Assembly: GCA_947501685.1 (NCBI GenBank)
Contig: CANMWQ010000005.1
Coordinates: forward strand, 62,001-126,000
DNA from: an uncultured Litoreibacter sp.
GTDB lineage: Bacteria; Pseudomonadota; Alphaproteobacteria; Rhodobacterales; Rhodobacteraceae
Direction: 5' to 3'
DNA length: 64,000 nucleotides
Program-made: the position numbers and the translations under genes
Shown: piece by piece, positions 16,795 to 26,320 of the stretch
Layout of the letters: the number at the start of each line of letters is the position of its first letter
Numbering within the stretch: position 1 is the first letter of the stretch
The notes under the pieces: model-generated
The model's database searches: none
The model's input: the letters and a program-made list of their open reading frames with translations, nothing else
What the model was told of the DNA's origin: nothing

Positions 16795-17943
16795 ATGACC
16801 CAGCCGGTTGACCCCGTCTCTTTGACCGCCGATCTGGTGAAATGCGCCTCGGTGACCCCTGAGGAAGGGGGCGCTTTGGCGGTGTTGTCCTCGCTTTTGG
16901 AAAGGGCAGGCTTTGAATGCACCCGTGTTGATCGTGGCGCGGTCAGCAATTTATACGCCCGCTGGGGGCCGCGCGGCGCGAACCGGAGTTTTGGCTTTAA
17001 CGGGCATACAGATGTGGTCCCGGTTGGAGACATTGACGCGTGGAGCGTGGATCCGTTTGGCGCAGTGATCCGCGATGGGTTCCTCTATGGGCGCGGTGCC
17101 ACAGACATGAAATCTGGCGTTGCCGCCTTTGCCGCCGCAGCCGTGGACTTTGTGCGGGAGACACCTCCTAACGGGGCGGTGGTTTTGGCCATCACGGGCG
17201 ATGAAGAAGGCGAGGCGATTGACGGCACAAGCGCGCTTTTGGACTGGATGAACACCCAAGGCGAGGTGTTGACAGATTGCTTGGTCGGCGAGCCCACATG
17301 CCCGGAGGTGATGGGTGAGATGATTAAGATCGGCCGGCGCGGCTCGATGACGGCGTTTTTCACGGTCAAAGGCAAGCAGGGGCATGCGGCCTATCCGCAC
17401 CGGGCGCTGAACCCGATGCCGGTGATGGCGCGGCTGATTGCTGGGCTCTCGGCGTATGAAATGGATCAGGGTACGGAGCATTTCGACCCCTCCAGCCTGC
17501 AATGCACCACGATTGACGCAGGAAACGCGGCCACTAACGTGATCCCGGCAGAGTGCCGCGCGACGGTGAATATCCGGTTCAATGACGCGCATACATCAGA
17601 GGCGGTGACAGCATGGTTGCAAAGCGAGGCCGACGTGCTGGCGGCAGAGACCGGCGCGGTGATCGAGATGCGGGTGCGCGTGTCTGGGGAAAGCTTCGTG
17701 ACGCCTCCGGGCGCACTGTCGGAGCTGGTGTCGGGCGCGGTGCAAGCGGAAACAGGCGTGACGCCGCAGATGTCGACCACGGGTGGGACGTCGGACGCGC
17801 GGTTTGTGAAGGATCACTGCCCGGTGGTGGAATTCGGGCTGGTGGGCAAAACCATGCATGCGGTGGATGAGCGCGTGGAGGTTGCGCAAATCCATCAGCT
17901 CAAGGCCGTCTATGGCCGTATTTTGCGGGATTATTTTGCGTAA
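16795..17943 (+). CDS. dapE: Succinyl-diaminopimelate desuccinylase
   Basis: A 382-residue M20-family dizinc hydrolase that releases succinate from N-succinyl-LL-diaminopimelate, giving LL-diaminopimelate for wall and lysine synthesis. Visible motifs are the metal-binding [13 protein letters not shown], the [11 protein letters not shown] segment and [13 protein letters not shown] with the catalytic glutamate. The dimerisation lobe follows ([12 protein letters not shown]). AAAGGAG precedes ATG at 16795. An intrinsic terminator in the leader suggests control by attenuation or a small RNA upstream. The downstream DUF2064 gene overlaps its end. Confidence 0.97.
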   Translation: MTQPVDPVSLTADLVKCASVTPEEGGALAVLSSLLERAGFECTRVDRGAVSNLYARWGPRGANRSFGFNGHTDVVPVGDIDAWSVDPFGAVIRDGFLYGRGATDMKSGVAAFAAAAVDFVRETPPNGAVVLAITGDEEGEAIDGTSALLDWMNTQGEVLTDCLVGEPTCPEVMGEMIKIGRRGSMTAFFTVKGKQGHAAYPHRALNPMPVMARLIAGLSAYEMDQGTEHFDPSSLQCTTIDAGNAATNVIPAECRATVNIRFNDAHTSEAVTAWLQSEADVLAAETGAVIEMRVRVSGESFVTPPGALSELVSGAVQAETGVTPQMSTTGGTSDARFVKDHCPVVEFGLVGKTMHAVDERVEVAQIHQLKAVYGRILRDYFA

Positions 17944-18493
17944 TATTCTGGTCGTCATGGTGAAAGAGCCGCATCCCGGACGGGTGAAAACCCGGCTCGG
18001 TCGCGGCATCGGTCTGGTCCCTGCTGCGTGGTGGTTCCGCCATCAGGTGCGCCGCCTGCTGCGCGAGGTCGCGGACCCGCGCTGGGAGGTGGTGCTGGCC
18101 GTGTCACCAGACCGTGAGGGGCTGGCAAGCCGCGTTTGGCCCGCGCGGTTTGCGCGCGTACCGCAGGGCTCCGGCGATCTGGGCGACCGGATGGGGCGGA
18201 TGTTTGCGCAGCTTCCCGGACGGGTTTGCGTGATCGGCGCGGATATTCCGGGCGTGCGCAAGCGCCATATTGCCCGCGCCTTTGCCGCTTTGGGCCGCGC
18301 GGATGCGGTGTTTGGCCCCTCGGAGGATGGCGGCTATTGGCTGATCGGGTTGCGTCGCCTGCCAGCGGGCGCGTTTGAGGGCGTGCGCTGGTCCAGCCCA
18401 CATGCCTTGGCCGACACGCAGCGCAGTTTGGGCGGGGTGCGGGTGGCGCATATTGATGTGCTGCGCGACGTGGACACGGTCGCGGATCTTTGA
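17936..18493 (+). CDS. DUF2064 / TIGR04282 glycosyltransferase-like protein
   Basis: A 185-residue protein of the DUF2064 family, a GT-A-like fold named after arsenosugar gene clusters but widespread outside them. Recognisable motifs are [18 protein letters not shown] at the N-terminus, [10 protein letters not shown] in the middle and [21 protein letters not shown] start at 17936, overlapping dapE by 8 bases, is preferred because the later ATG (17957) would remove the first beta-strand; GGGA lies 5 bases upstream. No arsenic genes are nearby, so the substrate is unknown. Confidence 0.82.
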   Translation: MRNILVVMVKEPHPGRVKTRLGRGIGLVPAAWWFRHQVRRLLREVADPRWEVVLAVSPDREGLASRVWPARFARVPQGSGDLGDRMGRMFAQLPGRVCVIGADIPGVRKRHIARAFAALGRADAVFGPSEDGGYWLIGLRRLPAGAFEGVRWSSPHALADTQRSLGGVRVAHIDVLRDVDTVADL

Positions 18494-18500
18494 GCCTGAG

Positions 18501-18535
18501 GGATTTGCATATTTGTAGCAGAAAGAAGCCGGGTG
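18501..18535. repeat. 35-bp dispersed intergenic repeat, copy 1
   Basis: This matches 63817-63851 at 33 of 35 positions, in the same orientation. The core reads ATTTGCATATTT followed by TAGCAGAAAGAAGC. It lies in the gap between the DUF2064 stop and rnr. Related but diverged sequences lie at 22077-22112, 24841-24870 and, inverted, 44018-44045. Short AT-rich elements of this type are familiar from intergenic regions of Roseobacter-group genomes; function unknown. Confidence 0.75.
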
Positions 18536-18568
18536 CGCCGCGCCGTGGCGCATGTTAGGCCTTGGGAC

Positions 18569-20818
18569 ATGAAAAACTTCCCTTCCCGCGACGACATTCT
18601 ACAATGGGTGAATGACAACCCGACCAAGGGCTCCAAGCGCGATATTGCGCGGGCGTTTGGCATCAAAGGCCAAGCCCGGATTGAGCTGAAACGCGTGCTC
18701 AAGGAGCTGCAGGCCGAGGGGCATCTGGAAAAGCGACGCAAGACGTATCGTGACCGCGACGCGCTGCCCCCGGTCTCCGTGTGTCGGGTTTTGGGCGCGG
18801 ATGGTGACGGAGATTTGTTCCTCGGCCCCGTGGAATGGGAGGGCGAGGGGGACGCGCCGCGCATTCTGTTTATCGCCAAGAAGGGTGATCCGGCTTTGGC
18901 CGAAGGCGACCGGGTGCTGGCGCGGCTGGCCAAGGTTTCGGGCGAGGATTACGCCTATGAGGCGCGGCTGATCCGGCGCATTGGCACGGGGCCGCAAAAA
19001 CTGCTGGGCGTGTTCAAGGCGGGCTCCGATGGCGGGCGGATTACGCCGATTGACAAGGGTTCGGACCGCGAATGGCGGGTGCCCGCAGGGGCGGAAGATG
19101 GCGCGCGGGATGGGGAGCTGGTCGAGGCGGAGCAGACCGGGCCGAAATCCCGCATGGGGTTGCCCTTGGCCAAGGTCGTGGCGCGGCTGGGCGACCCGGG
19201 TGCCGCGCGGGCGGTGTCGCTGATTGCGATCCATCAGCATGACATCCCGGATGCGTTTCCCGATGATGTGGTGGCGGAGGCGGAGGCCGCCAAGCCTGTA
19301 AAACTGGGCAAGCGGGAGGACCTGCGCGACTTGCCCCTAGTGACGATTGACCCCAGCGACGCCCGCGACCATGACGACGCGTGTTTTGCGCATGCCGATG
19401 ACGACCCCAAAAACCCCGGCGGTCATGTGGTCTGGGTCGCGATTGCCGATGTGGCGCATTATGTGCGGCCCGGCACCAAGCTGGATGTGGAGGCGCGCAA
19501 GCGCGGCAACTCCACCTATTTTCCCGACCGAGTGGTGCCGATGCTGCCTGACGCTTTGTCGGGCGATCTGTGCTCCCTGCATGAGGGGGTGGAGCGGGCC
19601 TGTATCGCGGTGCGCATGGTGCTGGATGCGGAGGGTAACAAGCTGTCGCACCGGTTCGTGCGCGGGTTGATGAACTCTCCGGCGGCGCTGAATTATGAGG
19701 AAGTGCAAGCGGGGCAGGACGGGCGGCCCAATGACAAGGTTGCGCCTTTGATGGAGGGGGTGATTGCGCCCTTATATGGGGCCTATGCTGCCCTGAAATC
19801 TGCCCGTGAGCGCCGCCAACCGCTGGAGCTGGACCTGCCGGAGCGCAAGATTGTGCTGGACGATGCGGGGCAGGTGACCAGCGTTGCATTTCGCGACAGG
19901 CTCGATGCCCATAAGCTGATCGAGGAGTTCATGGTGCTGGCCAATGTCGCCGCCGCCGAGACGCTGAAAGAGCGCGGGGTTGAGCTGCTCTACCGGGTGC
20001 ATGAAGAGCCGTCGCCGGAGAAGCTGGAAAGCCTGCGGGAGGTCGCGGGCGCGTCAGGGTTCACTCTGGCCAAAGGGCAGGTTTTGCAGACGCGGCACCT
20101 GAACCGGCTGCTGGATCAGGCGAAGGACACGGAGCATGCAGAGCTGATGAATATCTCCGCGCTGCGCTCGATGACGCAGGCCTATTATGCGCCGGAGAAT
20201 TTCGGCCATTTCGGGCTGGCATTGAAGAATTACGCGCATTTCACCTCGCCCATTCGGCGCTATGCCGACCTGATCGTGCACCGCGCGCTGATCACCGCGC
20301 ATGGCTGGGGCAAGGACGGGTTGGATGCGGCGGCGCGCGAGGGGCTGAAGGAGACGGGGGAGCATATCTCGACAACCGAGCGGCGCTCGATGGAGGCTGA
20401 ACGCGACACCACGGATCGCTACCTGGCCAGCTATCTGGCGGACCGGGTGGGCAGCGAGATCGGCGGGCGGATTTCGGGCGTGGTCAGCTTCGGGATGTTT
20501 GTAAAGCTGGATGAGACCGGGGCGGACGGGCTGGTGCCGGTACGCACGCTGGGGCGCGAGTATTTCCAGTTTGACCGAGACGCGCAGACGCTGCGGGGTG
20601 AGCAAAGCGGCCGGGTGCTGGGGTTGGGGCAACGTGTGCTCGTGCGCATCGCCGAGGCCACGCCGCAAACCGGCGGGCTGGTGCTAGAGCTGTTGGAGGT
20701 CGAGGGCAAGCCGATGCCGCAAGGCGGGCGCAGTGGGCGGCCCGGCGGGCCAAAGCGCAAGCTGGTGAAACACCGCAAGAAGGGCTCCAAGCTGCGCAAG
20801 AAGGCGGCACGGAAATGA
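18569..20818 (+). CDS. rnr: Ribonuclease R
   Basis: A 749-residue processive 3'-5' exoribonuclease of the RNB family. Order of parts: an N-terminal winged-helix-like segment (residues 5-60), cold-shock-type OB domains, the RNB catalytic domain with the metal-binding DPSDARDHDDACF stretch (near residue 262), an S1 domain (about 630-710, GRISGVVSFGMFVKLDETGADGLV) and a lysine-rich tail, all typical of RNase R. It degrades structured RNA and helps in rRNA quality control and trans-translation. ATG at 18569 gives the family N-terminus MKNFPSRDDILQWV; an upstream GTG would read into the intergenic repeat. It overlaps the transglycosylase gene by 4 bases. Confidence 0.96.
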   Translation: MKNFPSRDDILQWVNDNPTKGSKRDIARAFGIKGQARIELKRVLKELQAEGHLEKRRKTYRDRDALPPVSVCRVLGADGDGDLFLGPVEWEGEGDAPRILFIAKKGDPALAEGDRVLARLAKVSGEDYAYEARLIRRIGTGPQKLLGVFKAGSDGGRITPIDKGSDREWRVPAGAEDGARDGELVEAEQTGPKSRMGLPLAKVVARLGDPGAARAVSLIAIHQHDIPDAFPDDVVAEAEAAKPVKLGKREDLRDLPLVTIDPSDARDHDDACFAHADDDPKNPGGHVVWVAIADVAHYVRPGTKLDVEARKRGNSTYFPDRVVPMLPDALSGDLCSLHEGVERACIAVRMVLDAEGNKLSHRFVRGLMNSPAALNYEEVQAGQDGRPNDKVAPLMEGVIAPLYGAYAALKSARERRQPLELDLPERKIVLDDAGQVTSVAFRDRLDAHKLIEEFMVLANVAAAETLKERGVELLYRVHEEPSPEKLESLREVAGASGFTLAKGQVLQTRHLNRLLDQAKDTEHAELMNISALRSMTQAYYAPENFGHFGLALKNYAHFTSPIRRYADLIVHRALITAHGWGKDGLDAAAREGLKETGEHISTTERRSMEAERDTTDRYLASYLADRVGSEIGGRISGVVSFGMFVKLDETGADGLVPVRTLGREYFQFDRDAQTLRGEQSGRVLGLGQRVLVRIAEATPQTGGLVLELLEVEGKPMPQGGRSGRPGGPKRKLVKHRKKGSKLRKKAARK

Positions 20819-21996
20819 GGCGGGTCTGGGTGATAATGGCGCTGCTCTGGGCGGGCGGCGCGCAGGCGCAGGACGGGTTTGCCGACTGGCGCGCGGGGTT
20901 TGAGGCACGGGCGGTTGAGGCCGGGATATCGGCGCGGGTGGTGCGCGATGCGTTGGACGGGGTCAGCTATGACCCGGAGGTCATCAAACGCGACCGCAAC
21001 CAATCGGAATTCACCAAGACGGTCTGGGAATATCTCAGCACGGCGGTCAGCGACGCGCGGGTGGCCAATGGGCGCAAGGCGCTGGCGCGGATGGGCGATG
21101 CGCTGGACCGGATCGAGGCAGAGTATGGCGTCGACAAGCATATCGTGACGGCCATCTGGGGGTTGGAAAGTGCCTATGGCACGTTCCGGGGCGGTAAGGA
21201 CGTCATTCGTTCGCTGGCGACGCTCGCGTATGACGCGCGCAGGGCGGCGTTTTTTGAAGGCCAGTTGCTGGATGCGTTGCGGATATTGGAGGCAGGCGAC
21301 GTGGCCCCTCGGGCCATGGTGGGGTCCTGGGCGGGGGCGATGGGGCATACGCAGTTTATGCCGGGCTCGTATCTGAGCTATGCGGTGGATTTCGACGGTG
21401 ACGGCAAGCGCAGCATCTGGGGGGATGTGGCGGTAGATGCGCTGGCCTCGACGGCAAATTATCTGTCGGAATTTGGCTGGGTGTCGGGCCAGCCTTGGGG
21501 TGTTGAGGTCATGCTGCCGGAAGGGTTTGATTACCGGTTGGCGGCGCGGGAGACCTTGAAGCTGCCGTCAGACTGGGCGGCTTTGGGCGTGCGGGGCACG
21601 GATGGCGCGGCGGTGCCGGATCACGGGATGGCCTCTGTCTTGCTGCCTGCGGGCGCGCAGGGCGTGGCGTTTCTGATCTTCGAGAATTTTGCGGTGCTGG
21701 AGCGCTATAACACTGCCGATGCCTATGTGATCGGCGTGGGGCATTTGGCCGACCGGCTGCGCGGGGGAAGCGGTTTTCAGGGCAGCTGGCCCTTGGGCGA
21801 CCGGGGTTTGAGCTTTGACGAGCGGATCGAGCTGCAAGAGCGACTGACCGCGCTCGGGTTTGACACGGTGAAGATCGACGCCAAGATCGGGCCGCTGACG
21901 ATCAATGCCGTGCGGGGGTTTCAGGACAGCGTGGGGCTGGTGCCTGACGGCTATGCCTCGCCTGCGCTCTTGGAGAGGTTGCGCGACGCAAAATGA
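20815..21996 (+). CDS. Lytic murein transglycosylase, MltB family
   Basis: A 393-residue exported enzyme with signal peptide (VWVIMALLWAGGAQAQ). The SLT_2 / MltB domain has the catalytic glutamate E118 in AIWGLESAYGTFRGG, plus SWAGAMGHTQFMPGSYLSYAVDFDGDG-type motifs. The C-terminal 60 residues (ELQERLTALGFDTVKIDAKIG onwards) are a peptidoglycan-binding domain. It cleaves glycan strands to 1,6-anhydro-muramyl products in the periplasm. The ATG overlaps the rnr stop (ATGA), so translation is coupled to rnr although the functions differ. Confidence 0.95.
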   Translation: MRRVWVIMALLWAGGAQAQDGFADWRAGFEARAVEAGISARVVRDALDGVSYDPEVIKRDRNQSEFTKTVWEYLSTAVSDARVANGRKALARMGDALDRIEAEYGVDKHIVTAIWGLESAYGTFRGGKDVIRSLATLAYDARRAAFFEGQLLDALRILEAGDVAPRAMVGSWAGAMGHTQFMPGSYLSYAVDFDGDGKRSIWGDVAVDALASTANYLSEFGWVSGQPWGVEVMLPEGFDYRLAARETLKLPSDWAALGVRGTDGAAVPDHGMASVLLPAGAQGVAFLIFENFAVLERYNTADAYVIGVGHLADRLRGGSGFQGSWPLGDRGLSFDERIELQERLTALGFDTVKIDAKIGPLTINAVRGFQDSVGLVPDGYASPALLERLRDAK

Positions 21997-22076
21997 GCGC
22001 CTGCGGCCGCCGGTTTTTGATAGGCGCTTGCTGCGGATGTGAGCCTCGGGGGGCGGGGTCTCGTTGTGTTGAGGTC

Positions 22077-22112
22077 TGATTTGAGTATTTTTTAACCAAA
22101 TGGAGATGGGGA
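22077..22112. repeat. Diverged relative of the 35-bp intergenic repeat
   Basis: GATTTGAGTATTTTTTAACC followed by AAATGGAGATGGGG resembles the copies at 18501-18535 and 63817-63851 in order of motifs but not base for base. It is in the 203-bp gap between the transglycosylase gene and typA, where I see no gene or RNA. Confidence 0.45.
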
Positions 22113-22199
22113 GCCGCGCGGTTTCCCGAATGTGGGTGGCCTTTGGCAGGGAGGTGCGGTAGTGCGCGCGGAGCTCCTTTTTATTCAAGGCTGGACGTT

Positions 22200-24017
22200 A
22201 TGGACCTTCGCAACATTGCGATCATCGCACACGTGGACCACGGCAAGACAACGCTGGTCGATGAGCTGCTGAAACAATCGGGCTCGTTCCGTGAAAATCA
22301 GGCCGTCGCCGAGCGTGCCATGGACAGCAACGACCTTGAACGCGAGCGCGGGATTACCATTCTGGCAAAGGCCACGTCTGTGGAGTGGAAGGGCATTCGG
22401 ATCAACATCGTGGATACTCCGGGCCACGCTGATTTTGGCGGCGAGGTGGAGCGGATCCTGTCGATGGTGGACGGGGTCGTGCTGCTGGTCGATGCCGCCG
22501 AAGGGCCGATGCCGCAGACCAAGTTTGTGACCTCGAAAGCGCTGGCTTTGGGGCTGCGGCCGATTGTGGTACTGAACAAGGTTGATAAAGGCGACGCGGA
22601 GCCGGACCGCGCTTTGGATGAGTGCTTTGATCTGTTTGCCAACCTTGGGGCCGATGACGATCAGCTGGACTTCCCGGCCATGTATGCGTCGGGCCGTTCG
22701 GGCTGGGCGGATATGGTGCTGGACGGGCCTCGCAAGGATTTGACGGCTTTGCTGGATCTGGTTGTGGATCACGTGCCTGCGCCTGCGCAGATGACCGCGC
22801 GGGATGAGCCGTTTCGGATGCTGGCCACCACGCTGGGCTCGGACCCGTTCATTGGCCGTCTGCTGACGGGCCGCGTGGAAAGCGGAACCTTGAAGGCGGG
22901 CGAGACCGTCAAGGCGCTGTCGCGCGATGGCACCAAGATCGAGCAGTTCCGCTGCACCAAGATCATGGCGTCGCGGGGCTTGAGCTTTGAGGCGATTGAT
23001 CTGGCCGAGGCCGGGGATATCGTGTCCTTGGCGGGCATGTCGAAGGCCACGGTTGCCGACACGATTTGCGCCGTGGATGTGGATGAGGCGATCCCGGCGC
23101 AGCCAATTGACCCGCCGACCATTACGGTGACCTTTGGGATCAATGACAGCCCGCTTGCGGGCAAGGACGGCAAGAAGGTGCAGTCGCGGGTCATTCGCGA
23201 CCGCCTGATGAAAGAGGCGGAAAGCAACGTGGCGATCAAGGTCACGGACACACCCGGCGGCGACGCGTTTGAGGTTGCGGGTCGGGGCGAATTGCAGATG
23301 GGCGTGCTGATCGAGAATATGCGCCGCGAAGGGTTCGAGCTGAGCATCTCCCGCCCGCAGGTGCTGTTTCAAGAGATTGACGGCGTGCGGCATGAGCCCA
23401 TCGAGGAGGTCACCATTGATGTGGATGACGAATATTCGGGCTCCGTGATCGAGAAGATCACCGGCGTGCGCAAGGGCGAGATGACGGAGATGAAACCGGC
23501 AGGCGCTGGCAAAACGCGGATCATCGCGCATGTGCCGTCGCGCGGGTTGATCGGCTATCACGGCGAGTTTCTGACCGACACGCGTGGCACCGGGGTTTTG
23601 AACCGGGTGTTTCATGAATGGGCGCCGCATAAGGGCGACATTCCGGGGCGTCGGGCGGGGGTTCTGATCTCCATGGAAAACGGGGTGTCGGTGGCTTACG
23701 CGATCTTCAACCTTGAGGACCGGGGCAAGTTCTTTATCGGATCGCAAGAGGCGGTTTACCAAGGGATGATCATCGGCGAGCATAGCCGGGAGAATGATCT
23801 GGAGGTGAACCCGCTCAAGGGCAAGAAGCTGACCAATGTGCGGGCCTCTGGGACGGATGAGGCGGTGCGGTTGACCACGCCGGTGCGGATGTCTTTGGAA
23901 GAGGCGATTGCCTATATCGACAATGATGAGCTGGTTGAGGTGACGCCAAACGCGATCCGGCTGCGCAAGCGGCATCTGGACCCGCATGAGCGCAAGCGGG
24001 CGTCGCGCGGCGCTTAG
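22200..24017 (+). CDS. typA: Ribosome-associated translational GTPase TypA/BipA
   Basis: A 605-residue translational GTPase. The G1 loop is AHVDHGKT (residues 10-17), G3 is [16 protein letters not shown], and G4 is VLNKVDK. EF-G-like domains II, III and V follow, then the TypA-specific C-terminal domain ([24 protein letters not shown]). It binds the ribosome and supports growth under stress and late 50S assembly. ATG at 22200 has AAGG 9 bases upstream. A 74-bp repeated element starts at the stop codon. Confidence 0.97.
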   Translation: MDLRNIAIIAHVDHGKTTLVDELLKQSGSFRENQAVAERAMDSNDLERERGITILAKATSVEWKGIRINIVDTPGHADFGGEVERILSMVDGVVLLVDAAEGPMPQTKFVTSKALALGLRPIVVLNKVDKGDAEPDRALDECFDLFANLGADDDQLDFPAMYASGRSGWADMVLDGPRKDLTALLDLVVDHVPAPAQMTARDEPFRMLATTLGSDPFIGRLLTGRVESGTLKAGETVKALSRDGTKIEQFRCTKIMASRGLSFEAIDLAEAGDIVSLAGMSKATVADTICAVDVDEAIPAQPIDPPTITVTFGINDSPLAGKDGKKVQSRVIRDRLMKEAESNVAIKVTDTPGGDAFEVAGRGELQMGVLIENMRREGFELSISRPQVLFQEIDGVRHEPIEEVTIDVDDEYSGSVIEKITGVRKGEMTEMKPAGAGKTRIIAHVPSRGLIGYHGEFLTDTRGTGVLNRVFHEWAPHKGDIPGRRAGVLISMENGVSVAYAIFNLEDRGKFFIGSQEAVYQGMIIGEHSRENDLEVNPLKGKKLTNVRASGTDEAVRLTTPVRMSLEEAIAYIDNDELVEVTPNAIRLRKRHLDPHERKRASRGA

Positions 24018-24090
24018 GCGACGCATGCGTCGCAATAAGCTAACCTGTTGTTTCTAAAAGGAAGTGCGGGTTTTCTTTACCAAATATTAA
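24017..24090. repeat. 74-bp intergenic repeat, copy 2
   Basis: This is the counterpart of 4385-4458, same length and orientation. It begins at the last base of the typA stop, carries a perfect 16-bp palindrome GCGACGCATGCGTCGC, and ends TTTACCAAATATTAA, whose TTA is the stop codon (reverse strand) of the convergent MOSC gene. The two copies therefore sit identically relative to both flanking genes. Confidence 0.7.
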
Positions 24091-24563
24091 GGCGCGTTCA
24101 CCGGGGTGAGCGCGTCTTTTTCTGTGATCAGGCCGGGTGTGATCACTTCGGCATACCAGCCGCCATGGCCGCGCATGGCGTTGTAGCCTCCGGGGCCGAT
24201 GACGCGCTCCATCCGGGAGCAAGGCGCGCATGGCTTGGTGAGTTTCAGCTGGGCCGTGCCGATTTGCAGGGTCCCGTGTCGAATGGCGGTCAGGTTGATG
24301 CCGGAGATCACGATATTGCGGCGGAGCATCTCGGGCGTGATGTCGGTTTGCGTGAGGGCCGCGATGACGGCGAGGTGCTCTGCCTGAATGAGCGTGACCG
24401 CGCGCGGCCCGCCTGAGATGTAGTGATCGCCTTTGAGGCCATTTTCGGTGACCTTGGTCTGGGTCACCACATTGATGGGGGCCAAACGCGCGGGGCGCAG
24501 GCCGATCCACGTCACGGTGCCGGGGCGCGGATGGGTGCGCATGAGGGTGCGGATCTCAGACAT
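24087..24563 (-). CDS. MOSC-domain protein
   Basis: A 158-residue MOSC protein (molybdenum cofactor sulfurase C-terminal-like), soluble and stand-alone as in YiiM. Recognisable are GLKGDHYISGG near the N-terminus and the conserved cysteine in KPCAPCSRMERVIGPGGYNAMRGHGG. The family binds molybdenum cofactor or sulfur species for metal-sulfur transfer or detoxification of base analogues. It overlaps by 8 bases the preceding small gene of the FAD-oxidase cluster, so it may be its last member. Confidence 0.9.
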   Translation of the reverse strand: MSEIRTLMRTHPRPGTVTWIGLRPARLAPINVVTQTKVTENGLKGDHYISGGPRAVTLIQAEHLAVIAALTQTDITPEMLRRNIVISGINLTAIRHGTLQIGTAQLKLTKPCAPCSRMERVIGPGGYNAMRGHGGWYAEVITPGLITEKDALTPVNAP

Positions 24564-24822
24564 TTTGCAAGTTCAGGCAGGTCTTTTTGCGTGCGGGGAG
24601 GACCAAAGGGACGCCGGATCTGTAGAGGTTGCGGACGTAGTCGGGGTCTTCCGAGTAGATGATAAGCAGGGGGCCTCGGGTGCCGATGATGGCGATGTTT
24701 TCGGGAAGGGCTTGTGTGGTGGCTGGTATGAACGCCGTGTTGATGGAGCCGGGCAGCATGGCGGCGGCGGCGAGCGTGAGCCAAGCCAGTAACGCGGCGC
24801 TCGGGATCAGGAGGTGTTTCAT
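24556..24822 (-). CDS. Small exported or membrane-anchored hypothetical protein
   Basis: An 88-residue frame starting MKHLLIPSAALLAWLTLAAAA, an apparent signal peptide or anchor, then a short mature part (ENIAIIGTRGPLLIIYSEDPDY and VLPARKKTCLNLQNV). I recognise no family. Weak Shine-Dalgarno. A diverged copy of the 35-bp intergenic repeat lies just upstream (24841-24870). It is placed between the 346-residue membrane protein and the MOSC gene, overlapping the latter by 8 bases, which supports real translation. Confidence 0.6.
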   Translation of the reverse strand: MKHLLIPSAALLAWLTLAAAAMLPGSINTAFIPATTQALPENIAIIGTRGPLLIIYSEDPDYVRNLYRSGVPLVLPARKKTCLNLQNV

Positions 24823-24871
24823 CTTTGAAACCGGCCCTTCGGGGAGGATATTTTGAAACATGGAAAGCGGC

Positions 24872-25912
24872 TTAGTAGTCGTAGATATGTTCAAGCTGTC
24901 CGTCTTGTGGGGTGAGGCTTTGCAGGAGTGGGGCGAGGTCTGGGGTTTTCACTGCGATAAGGTAGCGGTTTTGTGCGTCGAAGCCCACGCGGTTGGTGGT
25001 GGAGATGATCTTGGCGGTGCTGGTGATCTGGGGCGGGGTTGCGCCGAGATAGCTGAGCAAGATGTCGTCATTGCCCGCAATCTCTAGGAATTGTCCGCCC
25101 TCTTGGGCGATCTCGCGGGCGATGCGGGTGAAGATGCGGTAGCGGGGGGTTTGGGCGATGGTCACGTCTTGGGAGGTTTCGAGCACGGTGACGTCGGCGA
25201 TGTTCTCAGACAGGTTTTTCACGGCGATCTGCATGGTCAGCGCGTCGGCTCCCATGCCTTCGGCGGCGCGGGCGATGAGCTTGGCGTACTGCGTTTTGGC
25301 CCCCCATTCCAAGCCTAGGGCGATCCGGCGTTCCCAGCCTCTGACGGCCACCGGGTCGGCGGCCCAGAGTTTTTCGGACCATGAAGGAAAGTCGTATTTG
25401 TACCACGGGACCTGTTGCAGGAAGGTGGCGTAATCGGCGGCCATGTCTGCCTCAACCTTGTCTTGCGGGGTGGGGGCGAGGGCCGAGAAAACGCGCCCGA
25501 TGGTTTCCTCATAGGCGGCTTTGAGCAGCATCTCCAAGGTGAAGGACGCGCCGATTGTGTAGATCGTGGCTTTGGAATTGAAGCCCGCCGCGCCCAGCTG
25601 ATCGGCTTGCTCAGACAGCCCGCAGGTGGCGGACCAGAAGCCGGTGATGGCGCTGAGATAGGGGAAATCATGCGGGTGGCCGGATGAGAGCGCCTCCGCG
25701 TAGCCCTCATAGGCGTAGACGATGTGCCATTCGGGGTAGACCATATAGGTGCGCGCTTCGGGGCGGTGCTGCTCTGGGTCTGTGATGAATTGGGCTTGCT
25801 CTTGGGTGATCGCTTCGCCGCGGCACATGGTTTCAACGTAGAGGATGGGGCCTGCGACAGCGGCCAAAAGCAGGAGCAGACCGAGGCCCGCCCGTTTCAG
25901 GACGCGTTTCAT
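24872..25912 (-). CDS. Membrane-anchored conserved hypothetical protein, 346 residues
   Basis: The N-terminus MKRVLKRAGLGLLLLLAAVAGPILY is a single anchor or uncleaved signal; the remaining ~320 residues should be periplasmic. They are rich in Trp, Tyr and acidic residues (ARTYMVYPEWHIVYAYEGYAE, VPWYKYDFPSWSEKLWAADP), with no motif I can assign. The start overlaps the stop of the preceding membrane gene (ATGA). In gene order it follows the FAD oxidase and the four-helix protein, so a joint role in a periplasmic redox or lipid process is inferred, not shown. Confidence 0.75.
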   Translation of the reverse strand: MKRVLKRAGLGLLLLLAAVAGPILYVETMCRGEAITQEQAQFITDPEQHRPEARTYMVYPEWHIVYAYEGYAEALSSGHPHDFPYLSAITGFWSATCGLSEQADQLGAAGFNSKATIYTIGASFTLEMLLKAAYEETIGRVFSALAPTPQDKVEADMAADYATFLQQVPWYKYDFPSWSEKLWAADPVAVRGWERRIALGLEWGAKTQYAKLIARAAEGMGADALTMQIAVKNLSENIADVTVLETSQDVTIAQTPRYRIFTRIAREIAQEGGQFLEIAGNDDILLSYLGATPPQITSTAKIISTTNRVGFDAQNRYLIAVKTPDLAPLLQSLTPQDGQLEHIYDY

Positions 25913-26319
25913 TTGGGCTCAAACGCCCATGCCGAGAAGACCGCGAAACCGCCTAAGAATATGTGCGGGATGTTGGCGGCGAGTTTGATGAGGAAGCTGG
26001 GATATTCGTACAAGCCATAGACGAAGATCCCGAAATCAAGGTAGCCCGAGCCGGTGACGAGCCCCATTGCGCCGTCCGCCAGATAGAGTGCGCCGAACCA
26101 GATCAGGAAGGTCCGCGCGGCTTTGTGCGAGATCAGGGCCGCGGCCAGCGCCCACAGGCCCGAGGCCAAATGCAGCGCGTCGTCGAAGAGATCCAGCGCG
26201 AAGACGCCAAACGCGTTGCCGTTCTCGTCGATCAGGCCGGGGATGGGCAGGTAATTGAGCGACGCGGCAATGAAAAGCGCGGCGGCGTAGCCAAAGCAGA
26301 TCAGGCGGAGTGCGGTCAT
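25909..26319 (-). CDS. Four-helix membrane protein, DUF4383-like
   Basis: A 136-residue protein with four hydrophobic helices. The motif LDLFDDALHLASGLWALAAAL at about residues 43-63 resembles the helix with conserved His of DUF4383 proteins, in which the acidic-x-x-x-His pattern repeats. Function unknown. The ATG comes 1 base after the FAD-oxidase stop codon, and its stop overlaps the next start, so the three genes are very likely translated from one message. Confidence 0.75.
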   Translation of the reverse strand: MTALRLICFGYAAALFIAASLNYLPIPGLIDENGNAFGVFALDLFDDALHLASGLWALAAALISHKAARTFLIWFGALYLADGAMGLVTGSGYLDFGIFVYGLYEYPSFLIKLAANIPHIFLGGFAVFSAWAFEPK

Positions 26320-26320
26320 G

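Noticed and set aside
21996-22028. Possible hairpin AGCGCCT / AGGCGCT after the transglycosylase gene
   Set aside because: The loop is about 19 bases and no T-run follows directly, so I did not call it a terminator.
22185-24035. 616-codon minus-strand frame opposite typA
   Set aside because: It mirrors typA almost end to end; the composition is that of a shadow frame and no domain is recognisable.
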